A DNA stretch of 64,000 nt from positions 23,640,589-23,704,588 of the forward strand of contig OZ038320.1 of NCBI GenBank assembly GCA_964035795.1, given 5' to 3'. Positions 27,201-37,650 of this stretch are shown here, piece after piece. The notes under the pieces were generated by a model. It was not told the origin of the DNA. It saw nothing but the letters and a program-made list of their open reading frames with translations, and ran no database searches. The first letter of the stretch is position 1. Each line of letters begins with the position of its first letter. Made by a program: the position numbers and the translations under genes. The stretch is from Pterobdella sp. o SKG-2022 (taxonomy: Eukaryota; Annelida; Clitellata; Hirudinida; Piscicolidae).

Positions 27201-30200
27201 CAGGAATGTTGCATTGAGTTTTATTGAGTGAATAAATGCCGAAATATTGACAACCTTCATTTGATTTGATACATTTTAAAAAATATTTGCAGTTACAACA
27301 ACAAGTCACAAGCCATTAATAAGGTTTTTATGGTGATGATACCACATTGGTCTTTGTAGCAAATCTGCTTTATTATACTTCAAAAGAATGGATAAAAGTT
27401 TACGTTCGAATGGTTGTCAGCTGGTGTAATTGTGAAGTAGGTGTAGAAGGTAGTTTTTGGGTCCCAGAATCCAGAAGCATTACAATATCGGAATCCTGTG
27501 ACTTCTGCAAAAAAAAATTTAGGTGTTTCATGAGTTAACTACTAAATCTCAAGTTTAATTTAAACGGGAGCTAAAAGGGTTGATTGGTGAAAAATAACCT
27601 CAAGTGGGTTCTATTTATTTCCAGTAAAACTATTATATCTTTTTTAGAGTGAGATGACAATTTATATCAATTTTATGAGATATTTATTTAATAAATCAAA
27701 ATATGTTGTAATACAGTAAACCTTGCATAAGTCGGGTTCAAATGGGCCAAGTAAAAAAATTCGAGTTAGGCGAAGGTCAGACTTAGGCGAAAACGAAACA
27801 TGTCCATCGTAAAGCAATAATAAGTTATTTAAACACTATAATCACAAACTCAGGCTATTGAGATACTGTAACCGCAATAAAAATTTTTTATCCACGAATG
27901 AAAATATTTTAAAAAGTAATTTTGGAACAACAGTGAGTTTCATAGTGCATTTATTCAGTATATCAAAATTAATTTAAAGCTGTAACAACATTGAATTTCA
28001 TGAGTCATTCATTTGAAGTATTCGATTAACTTTTTCTGCTTGAGATTTTTTTGACTTATTCCCAGAAGGACATCCTCACACTGACGTCTTCCATGGCATG
28101 GTTCTGCATCTGCAGGCCATACATTCGAAGTGTAAAAAATGCTGAGTATACATCTGCCAGTCTAACTTTTGACTGCTCTTCATTTTCATCTTCATCATCT
28201 TGGTCATTGTTACTAGCATTCTCTGTCGCATTTTGAAGAGCATTGATTATCTCCTCATTTGTCATGATGAATGAAGTTGCTGCATTCTCATCAACAGCCA
28301 GATATTCGTCAATCTGGCACACATTGTCACCATAAACTAATGACAGCCGATCCAAAATGTTTCTGAAAGAAGCAGTTGAGATCTCTTCTTGCACAGAAAT
28401 CTCCGTAAATGTACTAATGAATTTTGTCCGATAGAGGCGAAAATCCGACTTATGAGCAAATTTTTAATTTAAATTATTAGTTATTTAAGCGTTCAAAAAA
28501 TTTAGTCCGAGATAAACGAATTTCCGACTTATACAAATCCGACATAAACGAGGTTTACTGTATTTTGATGAAAATCTGAAAACATCTCAAACAATAGTTT
28601 ATATTTTCAAGAAAGTATTGGAAAATGTGACCACCAAAACGAGATTTCATACTTTTTAATTTAAAAATTTATTCTTACACTTTTTTAATTTTTGTTTTAT
28701 ATTGAAGAAACAAAACTGAAATTAATGAACTAGTAATAAGCCATGAATTATTGAAAATTTACTTTAAAAGGGCCAAAAAAAAATGTCAAATGGCTTCTAG
28801 AGATTCATATTAGTTTCGAGGCTTTTTATCCTATTTTTTTATGTTTTCCGGTCTCTTCATTTATTTACAGTGTAAAATCACGCCTTTTTTTAATTTTTTT
28901 CACGATTTTGAAACTTCTTAAAGACTTGGAGAGTATTTTATGAAGTGCAGATTTTCATTAAAAACTATAATTTAAAACTAAAGTAAAAACAGAGTAGACA
29001 AACTTAAATAAAATTTAAAATTTCTCGAAATAGTTAAATAGTAGTATTAGTATAATGCATTGTACCTTGGAATGATTCTTATAAGTGCAGGCATAAATAA
29101 GTCAACCCTTAGATGACCCGTAGAGGGTTTAGGCTGTGCTAATGTTATAGATAGAGGAAAGATAGATCAGGTAATATGATTTTTTTAGCTTAACATAAAT
29201 ATTCTACATAAAAATTTTTCCAAGGTTTATTAAATTTCACGAAGCTATTCTCTAGTCGAACTCAATTTACCAAGTGATCTAGATAAGAAGTTCAATTTGT
29301 AAATGAAATTCAATAAATTTTGCAAAAAAAGAATAGTAAATTCCAATGAATGAAAATCATGAATCGGAAATCATCTGCATGGTTAAATACTAAAAAATAA
29401 GATTTATATAATTGTGTGTGTATTCTCAATTAATATTCGTTCTAAAAACTCACCCAGGTCTTGGAAATGGAACTTTTGAGACACATTGGTGTCGGGAGCT
29501 GTGTGATTCCAACACCTCACCATGTCGAACAAACCCTCACAAAACAGACCTTCGGGCCATCATACATTTTTGAGAAGTATTAGTAAAAAAATATTTTGCT
29601 AGTTATTAATTGAGCACAATTGAAAGTTATAAAAACTAAACATAAATTAAAGATAATTTGGAGAATTTTATAATTTCTGTTGGTTGCTCCATAGACTTTT
29701 CAATATGGCCGTCCAATCGAATCAGTTGCGATAGTTACTTTTTGAGGGTATGTTGAAACTCAAAACTTTTTCATGAATAACTTCTTTCAGATTATTTCCC
29801 GAATTTTATGCATTTTTCATTAAAAATGATTTTGCTACTTCAAATTTCTAAGCTTTTCCCGATGTTTTCAAATTTTCGAAAACCTTCTCGAAGTGGAAAA
29901 TTTTACTCGAGGCTTTGCTTAAAACATTCTCAAAAACTGTTTTGTTTGGAAAGCTTTCAAAGTCATTTTTCGTTGAAGTCTTCTTTTTCAATTCCATAAA
30001 AAAACTTGAAACTACGTTAAAGTGATTTGAGCCCATCTCATATTATTATTGTTAATTTATACAAGTTCTTTAAATAAAAATTTAATTACTTGAAGTCTAG
30101 CTTTAGAATATTGAAAATATAATGAATTGCCAAAAAGTTCAGTATATTTCATAGAAAAAGTAAAAATTTTAGAAAATTTTGTCATTTTAAAAAACCCTGA

Positions 30201-31953
30201 ATAGTTTAATGGAAATACTAAGCAGACTGATATTCCATTCAAAACTTCAAAGCATTCCAAGCAGAATCTCACACAACTCATCATCTTATCTATCAAATGT
30301 CATCACATCATCACGATTAATTTTGTCCATTAAATATTTAATGAAATGACAAAACGGTACTGAAAACTTTTATTGATTCAAATTTAATGTTGAAGACATT
30401 ACAAAAACACAGTATCAAACGAAGAATATTTTTCAGCCACTTGGTATTTGAAATGCAGAAAAATTATCATCTTTCGAAGTTTCTAATTACTGGAAATCTT
30501 CAAATGAAAAACGCTTAATAAAATGATCGTAAAAAGTAATAAGCACAAGGAATTTAATAAGTAAGTTGAATGAAGGTTATTAAGAAATTCTCTAAGCGTG
30601 TTGATCAAAAACTTAGTTGGCTTATTAAAAACACGTGAATGGAGTTTCCGGACACTTATAAATAAAATTATTCCAGCGCAGGAAAAAAAAAATTCATAAC
30701 TTTATATTAGCTTCAAGATATAATTTTATATAGTTTAAAGTATTTGCTGTTGATTTTAATGATTAAGCCTTATTTCTCTTTGAAGTTGCACGAAGAGAGG
30801 GAAGTTTTGGTATCAAAGTTGTGATGGAAAAAATAATTCGGAAGCTTCATGTATCTGAATTTTTTTGTCACTATGGCTGAAATTTCTATTAATATCTTTA
30901 AATAGAAAAATTAATTATTTTTTTAAACTATCATGTTAATTTTTCCTACACGCAAGCACCGTGAAAAACTGACTACTTTAAACTAAAATATAGCATTCAT
31001 TTTTATCAAAACTATATAAATTATAGAAATGATTCACTTAATTAATTTTATTTATTTAAACAAAAACAATGTTTTCTGTCATGTTTCATTTTTATTTGAA
31101 GCAATAAGTTTCAGAAATATTAGCTGAATTAAAATTCTGTTTACACCGAATTATCAAATGTAAATTTAAATACTTTTCTTGTTTATGAGGCATTTCAAAC
31201 TCGATTGAAATTTTGTTTAAAAGTTTCTATAGTTACCACTGAAAATTTAAATCTTTTTTCTCTTTATTTGTCATATAGTTTTGTAACAAAAAACCTTCTC
31301 AAGATTTTGAACATCAATCTCTTATTTACATTGTCGTTTTCCAATTTTCTGTATCCCCATAAATAGCATTACAATGATCCCGATCAATAATAAAAATAGT
31401 TAAAACTAACAAAACCAATAAAAATTAAGAAAAGCTCTGGAAGGTTACTTAAACTCAAACGACTTTATTGATGGAAGTTTGATAGAAAAAAAGCACTTAA
31501 ACATCGCATTGAGGAATTTTAATCACAAAAAAATCGTTATGATCATTTTAAAGAGCATCACCTAGCATAACACCCTGACTTCTCACACAACCTTCAGTTG
31601 TCTGTGAGTGTAGCATCGTCTTAATTGCGTTGTCAACGTTGGAAAGTGAAATGTGTTTAAGCTAACATACAATAATTTGTTCAGTAAATTTCAGTAAACT
31701 TTTCAAAACAAAAGTTTATGTAGATCTCAAAAACGAGACTTGAAAAGTAAAACTAAATGAATTAATTTGAGTAAAATATTTTGATATGTTGTTTCATTAT
31801 AAGTTGATTGTCGTTTAAGTTTTCTCAAATCAAGCATTATTGACAAAATAATGAACATTTGAAAAGTATTAAAATAATTGAAAAACGCACCAACAGGCTT
31901 TGAGACCAACAAACCTTCATTACACTCTTCTTCTGCCCTTTCACCTACCAGAC
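8116..31953 (-). CDS. Class B1 (secretin-family) neuropeptide GPCR, PDF-receptor-like, partial
   Basis: Seven-transmembrane peptide-hormone receptor. Exons on the minus strand: 31953-31915 (weakest), 29549-29454, 27504-27404, 26689-26556, 26257-26198, 24099-24036, 20315-20159, 19952-19828, 14431-14343, 12449-12311 and 8253 to about 8116. Phases agree at all joined junctions. In order they encode the hormone-binding domain ([24 protein letters not shown]), TM1, TM2 ([13 protein letters not shown]), EC1, TM3 ([26 protein letters not shown]), IL2-TM4 (LIGWG), EC2 with CW, TM5 ([18 protein letters not shown]), TM6 ([20 protein letters not shown]), and a basic C-tail ([18 protein letters not shown]). 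The TM3 and EC2 cysteines are present. The similarity in TM3-TM4 and the LGLTN of TM6 recalls PDF receptors, but calcitonin/DH31-type cannot be excluded. The family's short TM7 exon, expected in 8254-12310, was not found, nor was a signal-peptide exon. Introns hold several mobile elements. Confidence 0.9.
9219..9280. repeat. TTATTG/ATT low-complexity tract
   Basis: Run of imperfect TTA/TTG/ATT triplets. It produces the hydrophobic chance frame at 9070-9327. Confidence 0.6.
9370..9558. repeat. Foldback (palindromic) element
   Basis: Two arms of about 90 bp, 9370-9459 and 9471-9558, are inverted copies of each other with mismatches. The inner part is the best preserved: TTCGATAAGTACAACCTTA against AAGGTTGTACTTATCGAAAA, around a spacer of about 10 bp. 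No coding capacity. It lies in the intron between the TM6 and C-tail exons of the GPCR. It looks like a non-autonomous MITE-like element. Confidence 0.7.
16578..17012 (-). mobile_element. LINE 3' fragment (C-terminal part of ORF2) with tandem repeat
   Basis: The minus-strand frame matches the region after the reverse transcriptase in LINEs like the one at 54420-58250: [43 protein letters not shown], then a [14 protein letters not shown] segment. The frame is open over about 133 codons but has no RT motifs, so this is a 5'-truncated copy. It sits in the GPCR intron between 14431 and 19828. An 18-bp unit is repeated about five times inside it. Confidence 0.8.
16671..16769 (-). repeat. 18-bp minisatellite inside the LINE fragment
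   Basis: The unit GCTAACTTGCTACCTTCA (plus strand) is repeated about five times with almost no divergence. Because 18 is a multiple of three, the frame is kept and encodes repeats of the hexapeptide SKLAEG. Confidence 0.9.
17688..17850. repeat. Foldback element, near-perfect palindrome
   Basis: Arms 17688-17765 and 17770-17850 are inverted copies. The shared core includes ACGAAGCTTTTCGTAAGGCT and AGCTTACATTATCAAGTGAT. The ends read AGTAAGAACAA and TTGTTCTTACT. No open frame. Related arms occur at 29222-29335, 35358-35415, 38160-38235 and 60960-61080. Confidence 0.8.
21115..21333. repeat. GATA (TAGA)n microsatellite
   Basis: About 218 bp of TAGA tetranucleotide repeat with a few GAGA, GGTA and AATA interruptions. 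It lies in the GPCR intron between 20315 and 24036. Confidence 0.97.
23580..23750. repeat. Decayed copy of the 36.5-kb foldback family
   Basis: Contains AACAAGTAAAACCTTGTCATAA, then a degenerate second arm GTTGAAAATTTTAGC, and ends with AAATCCTCATAATCTGAAGT. These are the same words, in the same order, as in the element at 36531-36725. Part of the right arm is deleted. Confidence 0.65.
24225..24461. repeat. Foldback element, about 237 bp
   Basis: The left arm starts near AATATCAATAATCATTAACG and the right arm ends in its inverted copy. Internal arm words include TACATTTATTAATCAAAAAA and CGGTAAGTATAGCCTT. It lies in the GPCR intron between 24099 and 26198. Confidence 0.7.
27714..28560. mobile_element. 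Tigger/pogo-type DNA transposon, internally deleted
   Basis: Terminal inverted repeats CAGTAAACCTTGCATAAGTC (left) and its near-complement ending GAGGTTTACTG (right) are bounded on both sides by TA, the target duplication of the Tc1/mariner superfamily. At 847 bp it is much shorter than an autonomous Tigger (about 2-2.5 kb). Only the C-terminal part of the transposase remains inside. It is inserted in the GPCR intron between the exons at 27404-27504 and 29454-29549. Confidence 0.85.
28056..28394 (-). pseudogene. Tigger/pogo transposase C-terminal remnant
   Basis: A frame of 112 codons with [20 protein letters not shown], an acidic linker ([10 protein letters not shown]) and a following helical segment ([20 protein letters not shown]). 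This is the usual end of CENP-B/Tigger-like transposases. The DNA-binding and DDE catalytic domains are missing, so the product cannot be an active transposase. It lies inside the terminal repeats at 27714-28560. Confidence 0.75.
29222..29335. repeat. Degenerate foldback related to 17688-17850
   Basis: Holds AAATTTCACGAAGCT, then CAAGTGAT, then an inverted TGAAATTCAATAAATTT end. The layout is the same as at 17688-17850, with more decay. Confidence 0.45.
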
Positions 31954-34900
31954 CTGTGCGTTTAATTAATAATTTTATTACAAATAAAAGTCATTTTATT
32001 ATTTAAAAACTGCTTTAAAAAACTAATAAAAATTATTATGATGCTGATTTGAAAACATTTATTCTGGCTTGTGGTTGATTTAAAGGTTATGAAATGTAAT
32101 GTGGCTGGTGCATTTGGGCTCCAGACACACTCTATATACGAACCTGAAATAGACCTCTAAGTTATGGCGTCTTGCTCCAGTTGTTTTTTTAGTGCCATAT
32201 AGTATGAGTTTTATTATTAAAATTTGCATAACGCGCTCAGCACATCAATGGTCCAATATAGAGGCGTTCAAAATAATGAAGTTTATATGTTCCAAGAATG
32301 GTTTTAATGAGTTTAGAAGTAGGTTTTGGGTTTCAAGAGATGGTGAACTTGACCTTACATGAGGTGGGAAAGATCGCGTAAAGGAGTTTGTTTTTGTGAC
32401 CTGTACTTGTATGTATTGGCCATAATAAATCAAAATAAAACTTTTTGGCTTGCAAGTTGGCAAGAGTATTTTGGACTTATTTTACAAAACAGTTGAAATA
32501 ACCATAAAAAATTTTTTTACGAATAAGAAGCTAAAAAATGTTTTTAAAGCATTGAGTCGGTGTTTACAAGTCAAAGTTGGAGATAATACGGGCATATGGT
32601 TCAGCATTATTAAAGTTTGTCGAAAAAAAAACAAAAAATTGTAGAAAAAGAATTGCAATAGGCAAACCCGGATATGATTAATGCAGAAGCAAGATTGTTT
32701 GCGATTTGAGTTTTGTGACATTCTATTATACCCGTTAATGCCTTGAACCTGAATATTATATTGCTTAGTATTTCCAAAAGATCTTTTTTGAAATAATGGT
32801 GTTATAAATGATACCATTTAGAATTCCCAAACCAGTGGATGTGCTTATGTTAGAGACATTTACGTCAACTATTCTAAAGAGTATGTGCAATCAGAGATAT
32901 GTACCAATGTATATAACACTATTAATTGAAAGTTTGAAAAAATTGTAAAAAACTAAGTTTTTGCGTAAATATGCATTCAAAGATAAGTTCGATAGCAAAT
33001 TGTAGGTTATCGTAAGAGAACTCTCATGTAATGATTATATCATCAGTCTAATGGTGATGTTTGCGAATGATGGTGGCATGTGGAAGGGTGTAAAGGATGA
33101 AGAAGTGACCGACACAAACCCCTAAAAGCTGATTTTTGTTACTACAAAATACATCCCAACAAAGACTGAAGATCTGTAGTTATAAAATTTCTATAAAATT
33201 TTGTTACTTATATCATGTAGATTTGAAACTAAAACACGCTTCATGGTTTTTTTTCGATAAAATGGTTTCATATCAGAAAGAACGCCTTTCAAATAATATA
33301 TCTTCCATAAAACTGAATTTATCTTGTTGCTCCACCATGCAATCTTTTGAGCTATAAATTCTTCTTATTTTTAACTATAGTTATTTAATTTTTATTTTAT
33401 TCGAAATTTATGGCAATATGTTATTGCATCAATTAACTTCAGGTTACACTTATAATATGAGAAGAAAATGAATTCAGAAAGTTTTTATATAATCTCCAAT
33501 AGTTTCACCATTTCTATTGTAATTTTTTCACTGCAAAAAAAAACCATAAAGTTTCACATGCTTCACATTGAATTTTTCTTAAAAACAAAAAATTAATTAT
33601 ATTGTTGAAGATTTTTTCAGTTTTCACTGCAACAGAAGCTAAAAACTTAATGATTTTCCTTTTCAAAAATTTGGATAAAAAAGCTCAATCTTTCAAAATA
33701 GACTTATTAAGATTATCTCGTTGAAAATTAACCAAATGATGAATATAAGCTGAGGCCGTGTAGGAAGCATGCCTGCAAATTTTAAATTCATATCACGTTT
33801 ATTATTTGAAGTATCCCAATTTAAATTCTCTCCCTAGTTTAAAATAAAATAAGAGACTTTTTGAAAATATGAATAATTTTTAAATTTATGTATTGAGGTG
33901 GGGCATATCTTTAGTAGTTCATAGTGTGTTGTAGTTGGTCGAAATTGTTGCAAAGATCAATTGGCAAACTTGTCAATAACATTAAGCGCAATTAAATTTG
34001 TGTGATTGATTGAGAAATTTTTTATCTTTAAATTTGATTTTTTCATGTTTCCAAAACAAAAACCCATTATTTGTAGATAGACATTGGATTTTATTTTTTA
34101 AAAATTAAAAATTTCATATCAGAATTTTCAAAATATATAAAGAAACATTTCCCAAAAATATATAACGTAAAACTGAACAATTAATTTTAAACAGGCATGA
34201 AATCTATAATGGAAAAAATGTCTTACTTTTGCTGTCAATATCTGCATAATCATCAACATGACTGGCTATCGTTTGATTGATTTTCGATCTGTTTTCCTTC
34301 AGCATGTGGCTGAAGGATGAAAAGTTTAAGCTTATTTAACCTTATACAACTGGCAAATATGATCAACGTACCTTAGTTTCAATTGATTATCAACCTTGAA
34401 GTTTTTATTGTTTCAAACTGAACACTTTTTGTAAGTAGAATAGTAAATTACAACAAGTTTTTCGAAATCCTTCGAGTCTATGAACTTTTCAATTATTTTA
34501 TACGCAACATCATACGAGATGTGTTGTTAAAACTATAAACGTTTTCCAAAAAATAGTTATTCAATTTTCAAATTTAAGTTTTTTTATACTTTAATCATTT
34601 GAACCTCATCAAACAGACATACAATATTTTTAAAGATACAGCTCTGCCCATTCCATCAAGCAGACGCACATTACTCGAGTCTCCGTGAATTTAATCTTGT
34701 ATAGGTTTTCACACATGCTCTTACTTTCGGTAAATATATAATGAAAGTATACATATATATTTATAAAATATGTGTGCGTTAAATTTATTTTCTCAATTTT
34801 ATAAGAAACCTTTGAATAAATTTATATATTAACTTCAAATATGCTGAATAAATCATTTTTTTAACTCTCTCGTTTTCAATATTAGAGTTAAAAAACTTTT

Positions 34901-36530
34901 CTTGTCATATAATAAAAAACTTTCTAGCACATAAAGAATCATAAATATAAAGATCAATAAGTTAAACATCTCAGGGCTGGCCTACGGCAGGTTCGAAATC
35001 ACTCCACCAGGGAAGATGTATCAAATGAGCTACCTATTATACGTTTCAAATCAAAGTATTTCAAAATAACCAAATATTATTTTCATTATCATTATTACTT
35101 TTAATGTTATTATTACTTTATCTCATCATTATTTTTTTATACTGCTGTCATTATTATTATTTATTAGTATTTTTTTGTAAAAAATTTTTCCTATTATCAT
35201 AAATATTAGCCCAGGTGCTATTAATGATATTTATTTTAGTAGTTTCATGGTGTTTGATAAATATCACTCATATTAATTTTTTTCAAAAATTGTTTTTTCT
35301 GAGTAATAGTGTAACTTGAAAATTTAAGGATGTCTTTTTAATTATTCAAAGAAAAACACTTTTAGAAGTTTATTTTATTCCACGAAGCTTTTCGTAAGTT
35401 GAATTTACATTATCAAGTGGAGGTACAAATATGTAATTATTCATATTGAATGGACTAATTAATAGATGTTGGGTAAGAAACAATAAAAAAAAAGTTTTGG
35501 ACTGAAGTCTATTGTAGTTCTGTTTAAAATTTTTTCCTCGATGTAAATTTTTTGTTTGATTTGTTAATTTCTTTTTACCTCATATAACTTTATTTTGAGC
35601 TTTTTATTTATTTACTTTTGTTTTAGAAGTTCGAAAATTAAGCCTTATTTGAATTTATTTAAAACATTTTTCACATACTACTAAATGAACAGAAAACTTG
35701 TTAAATGCAAGAATTTGAAGTCTTATGTACATCAACATTAAACTTACTTCCTGATTAAAGTCTTCGGTATATCGAAACTGATTTACTTCTGTGTAAAAAC
35801 TTTCCATGATTTTTTGATAATCATTTGCAATAAATTTTTTACTTAAAATTTGTGAAAGCAATTTTTAAGCAATTTTTTGTATTATTCCTTTAAATAGTTT
35901 TGAACAATAAGCATCAAAATTGTGAACCATAAAAACAATGCAAAATTTAAATTTTTAATTTTGACTAAATAAAAAAAATTTTTCCAAATAAAAAATTTAA
36001 ATTTTGTCGTGTTTTTATGATTCACAATTCTTTGAATAGCTTGTACAAAACAACAATAAGTAATTGAAGCTTAGTATTATGAAGAAAAATTTGATTTCAC
36101 TAAAAAATATGTATTTTCAACTATATATTCTTTAAACAAAAAATGCATCTCACAAAGATGCATGGCTATTTTAAGCCTTAAATTCTACAATCAATTTCAG
36201 TTGTATTATTTGTTGAAAGAATTATCTTCAATAAACTTTTGTTTAAAAACTCATCCAATCTTTGGTTATTTTTCTTTTGAGATATTTTTTTCTTTATGAC
36301 TACAAGTTAATATTCATATTCAAAACCAAATAGAAAAAGTGATGCTACTAAATAAGGTATATTTAATAGAGTGTTTTATGGACACTGTTACAAAGGTATA
36401 CTGACTATGAACTAATGACCATTTAACTGACCATTAAAGCAGAAAGTTTATCGACCTTGTTCTTTTAATTCAATTTTTTATACAAAAGTAATTTAATTAT
36501 CATGCTCAATAACATTACACAATGGTTATA
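31954..36530. other. Gene-poor stretch upstream of the GPCR
   Basis: No supported gene. A signal-peptide exon of the GPCR would be expected somewhere here but was not recognised. The minus-strand frame at 35861-35655 ends at a good donor (GAA then GTAAGT) and could be an exon, but nothing confirms it. A weak LINE-like peptide (VGDNTGIWFSIIK) is seen near 32570-32620, plus strand. 35080-35170 is TTATTA low-complexity sequence. Confidence 0.35.
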
Positions 36531-36725
36531 AGTAAAAACTTCAGATTATGAGGATTTATAAGAACATGTAGAGAAAATTTTATTACGCTAAAATTTTCAA
36601 CAAGTAAAACCTTGTCATAATTCATTAGCCTAATAAGTTAGGACAAGGTTTTACTTGTTGAAAATTTTAGCGTAATAAAATTTTCTCTACATGTTCTTAT
36701 AAATCCTCATAATCTGAAGTTTTAC
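36531..36725. repeat. Foldback element with essentially perfect arms
   Basis: Two arms of about 90-95 bp, joined by a spacer of roughly 15-20 bp (around ATTCATTAGCCTAATAAGTTA). The outer ends read AACTTCAGATTATGAGGATT and AATCCTCATAATCTGAAGTT. The inner halves read CAACAAGTAAAACCTTGTC and GACAAGGTTTTACTTGTTG. Arm identity is near complete, which suggests recent formation or arm homogenisation. No coding capacity. Confidence 0.85.
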
Positions 36726-36959
36726 TGACGAAATTAAAGTTTACAAAAGAACATACGATGTTTCTAAAAAATAATTGATTATGTAAGCTGAGCGTAAAAA
36801 AAGTGAAAAATCACATTGTTTCTATTTGTATTATTATTATCGGTTTTCTTACATACCTGATCAACCAGCATTTCACAAGGTGGGGGCACTAATTATCGGA
36901 AGATGCTCAAAAACAAAAGGTTGCGTTCAGGCAAAATTACATTCAAACAGTAAGATTGG

Positions 36960-37650
36960 TTTGAAAAAAAAATCTTTACTTTGCAAGACTTTTCTCAATT
37001 TGAGACAAAATCTCATCTTATGCAACCAACCTCCAAGTCCAAAAAAAGCTTTTGTGAAAACTAGAGCTAACATCCCGAAAGAATATAATCTATCAAAAGC
37101 AAATATTGAAAAGATAAGGCTATGAAATTTAAAAAATTGAAAGTCTACAGAGCAGTCGTTTTTTCCACTCCTATGCAAGGTTGTGGAACCAAGTGTTTTT
37201 ATCGGAAACACCTACAAAGCTAGACCAACTGCAACAGCGCTATATGAGACATATTCTATAAATAAAATGGTAAGATAAAAACACGAATTGATGTTTCATC
37301 TCAGGGAAATTCTCCAACAGTTTCATACTGATTGCTTCTAAGCGGGTCATGTTGTCCAAATGAATGGTGAGAAACTCTCAAACAATTAGCTACTGACATT
37401 TTTAAAGAATCCAACGTTTGACGTTCAAAGAAAAAAGCTGCAATACATCCAGCTAATTTGACAACCTGACAAGCAATCGATCTCAATGAAAAAAGGGTGT
37501 CTGATGAAAAGATCCAATCAAATGCATCAAATAAAAATATTGAAAGACAATAAAGCAGGTGTAGCCGCATTAAACGTTTGGTCCTGTTCTTAATGTAGTT
37601 GAGAATAGGTTTTGTCACTCACCTGAGAAAACGTTATTATCCGTTTGCGA
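36960..37650 (+). mobile_element. Decayed LINE 3' fragment
   Basis: Read through stops and frame changes on the plus strand, 37135-37640 gives VYRAVVFSTPMQGCGTKCFY, RKHLQ, SQGNSPTVSY, FKESNV then RSKKKA. This follows the post-RT region of the LINE type at 54420-58250 (the VYRAIIFPTLQYECETWNVY segment and onward). Weak similarity may extend up to about 36960. Multiple stops show it is dead. Confidence 0.65.

Noticed and set aside
32245..32817. Overlapping frames on both strands, with a weak LINE-like VGDNTGIWFSIIK peptide on the plus strand
   Set aside because: The peptide is too short and the following RT motif GVRQG is not seen; not enough to call a LINE.
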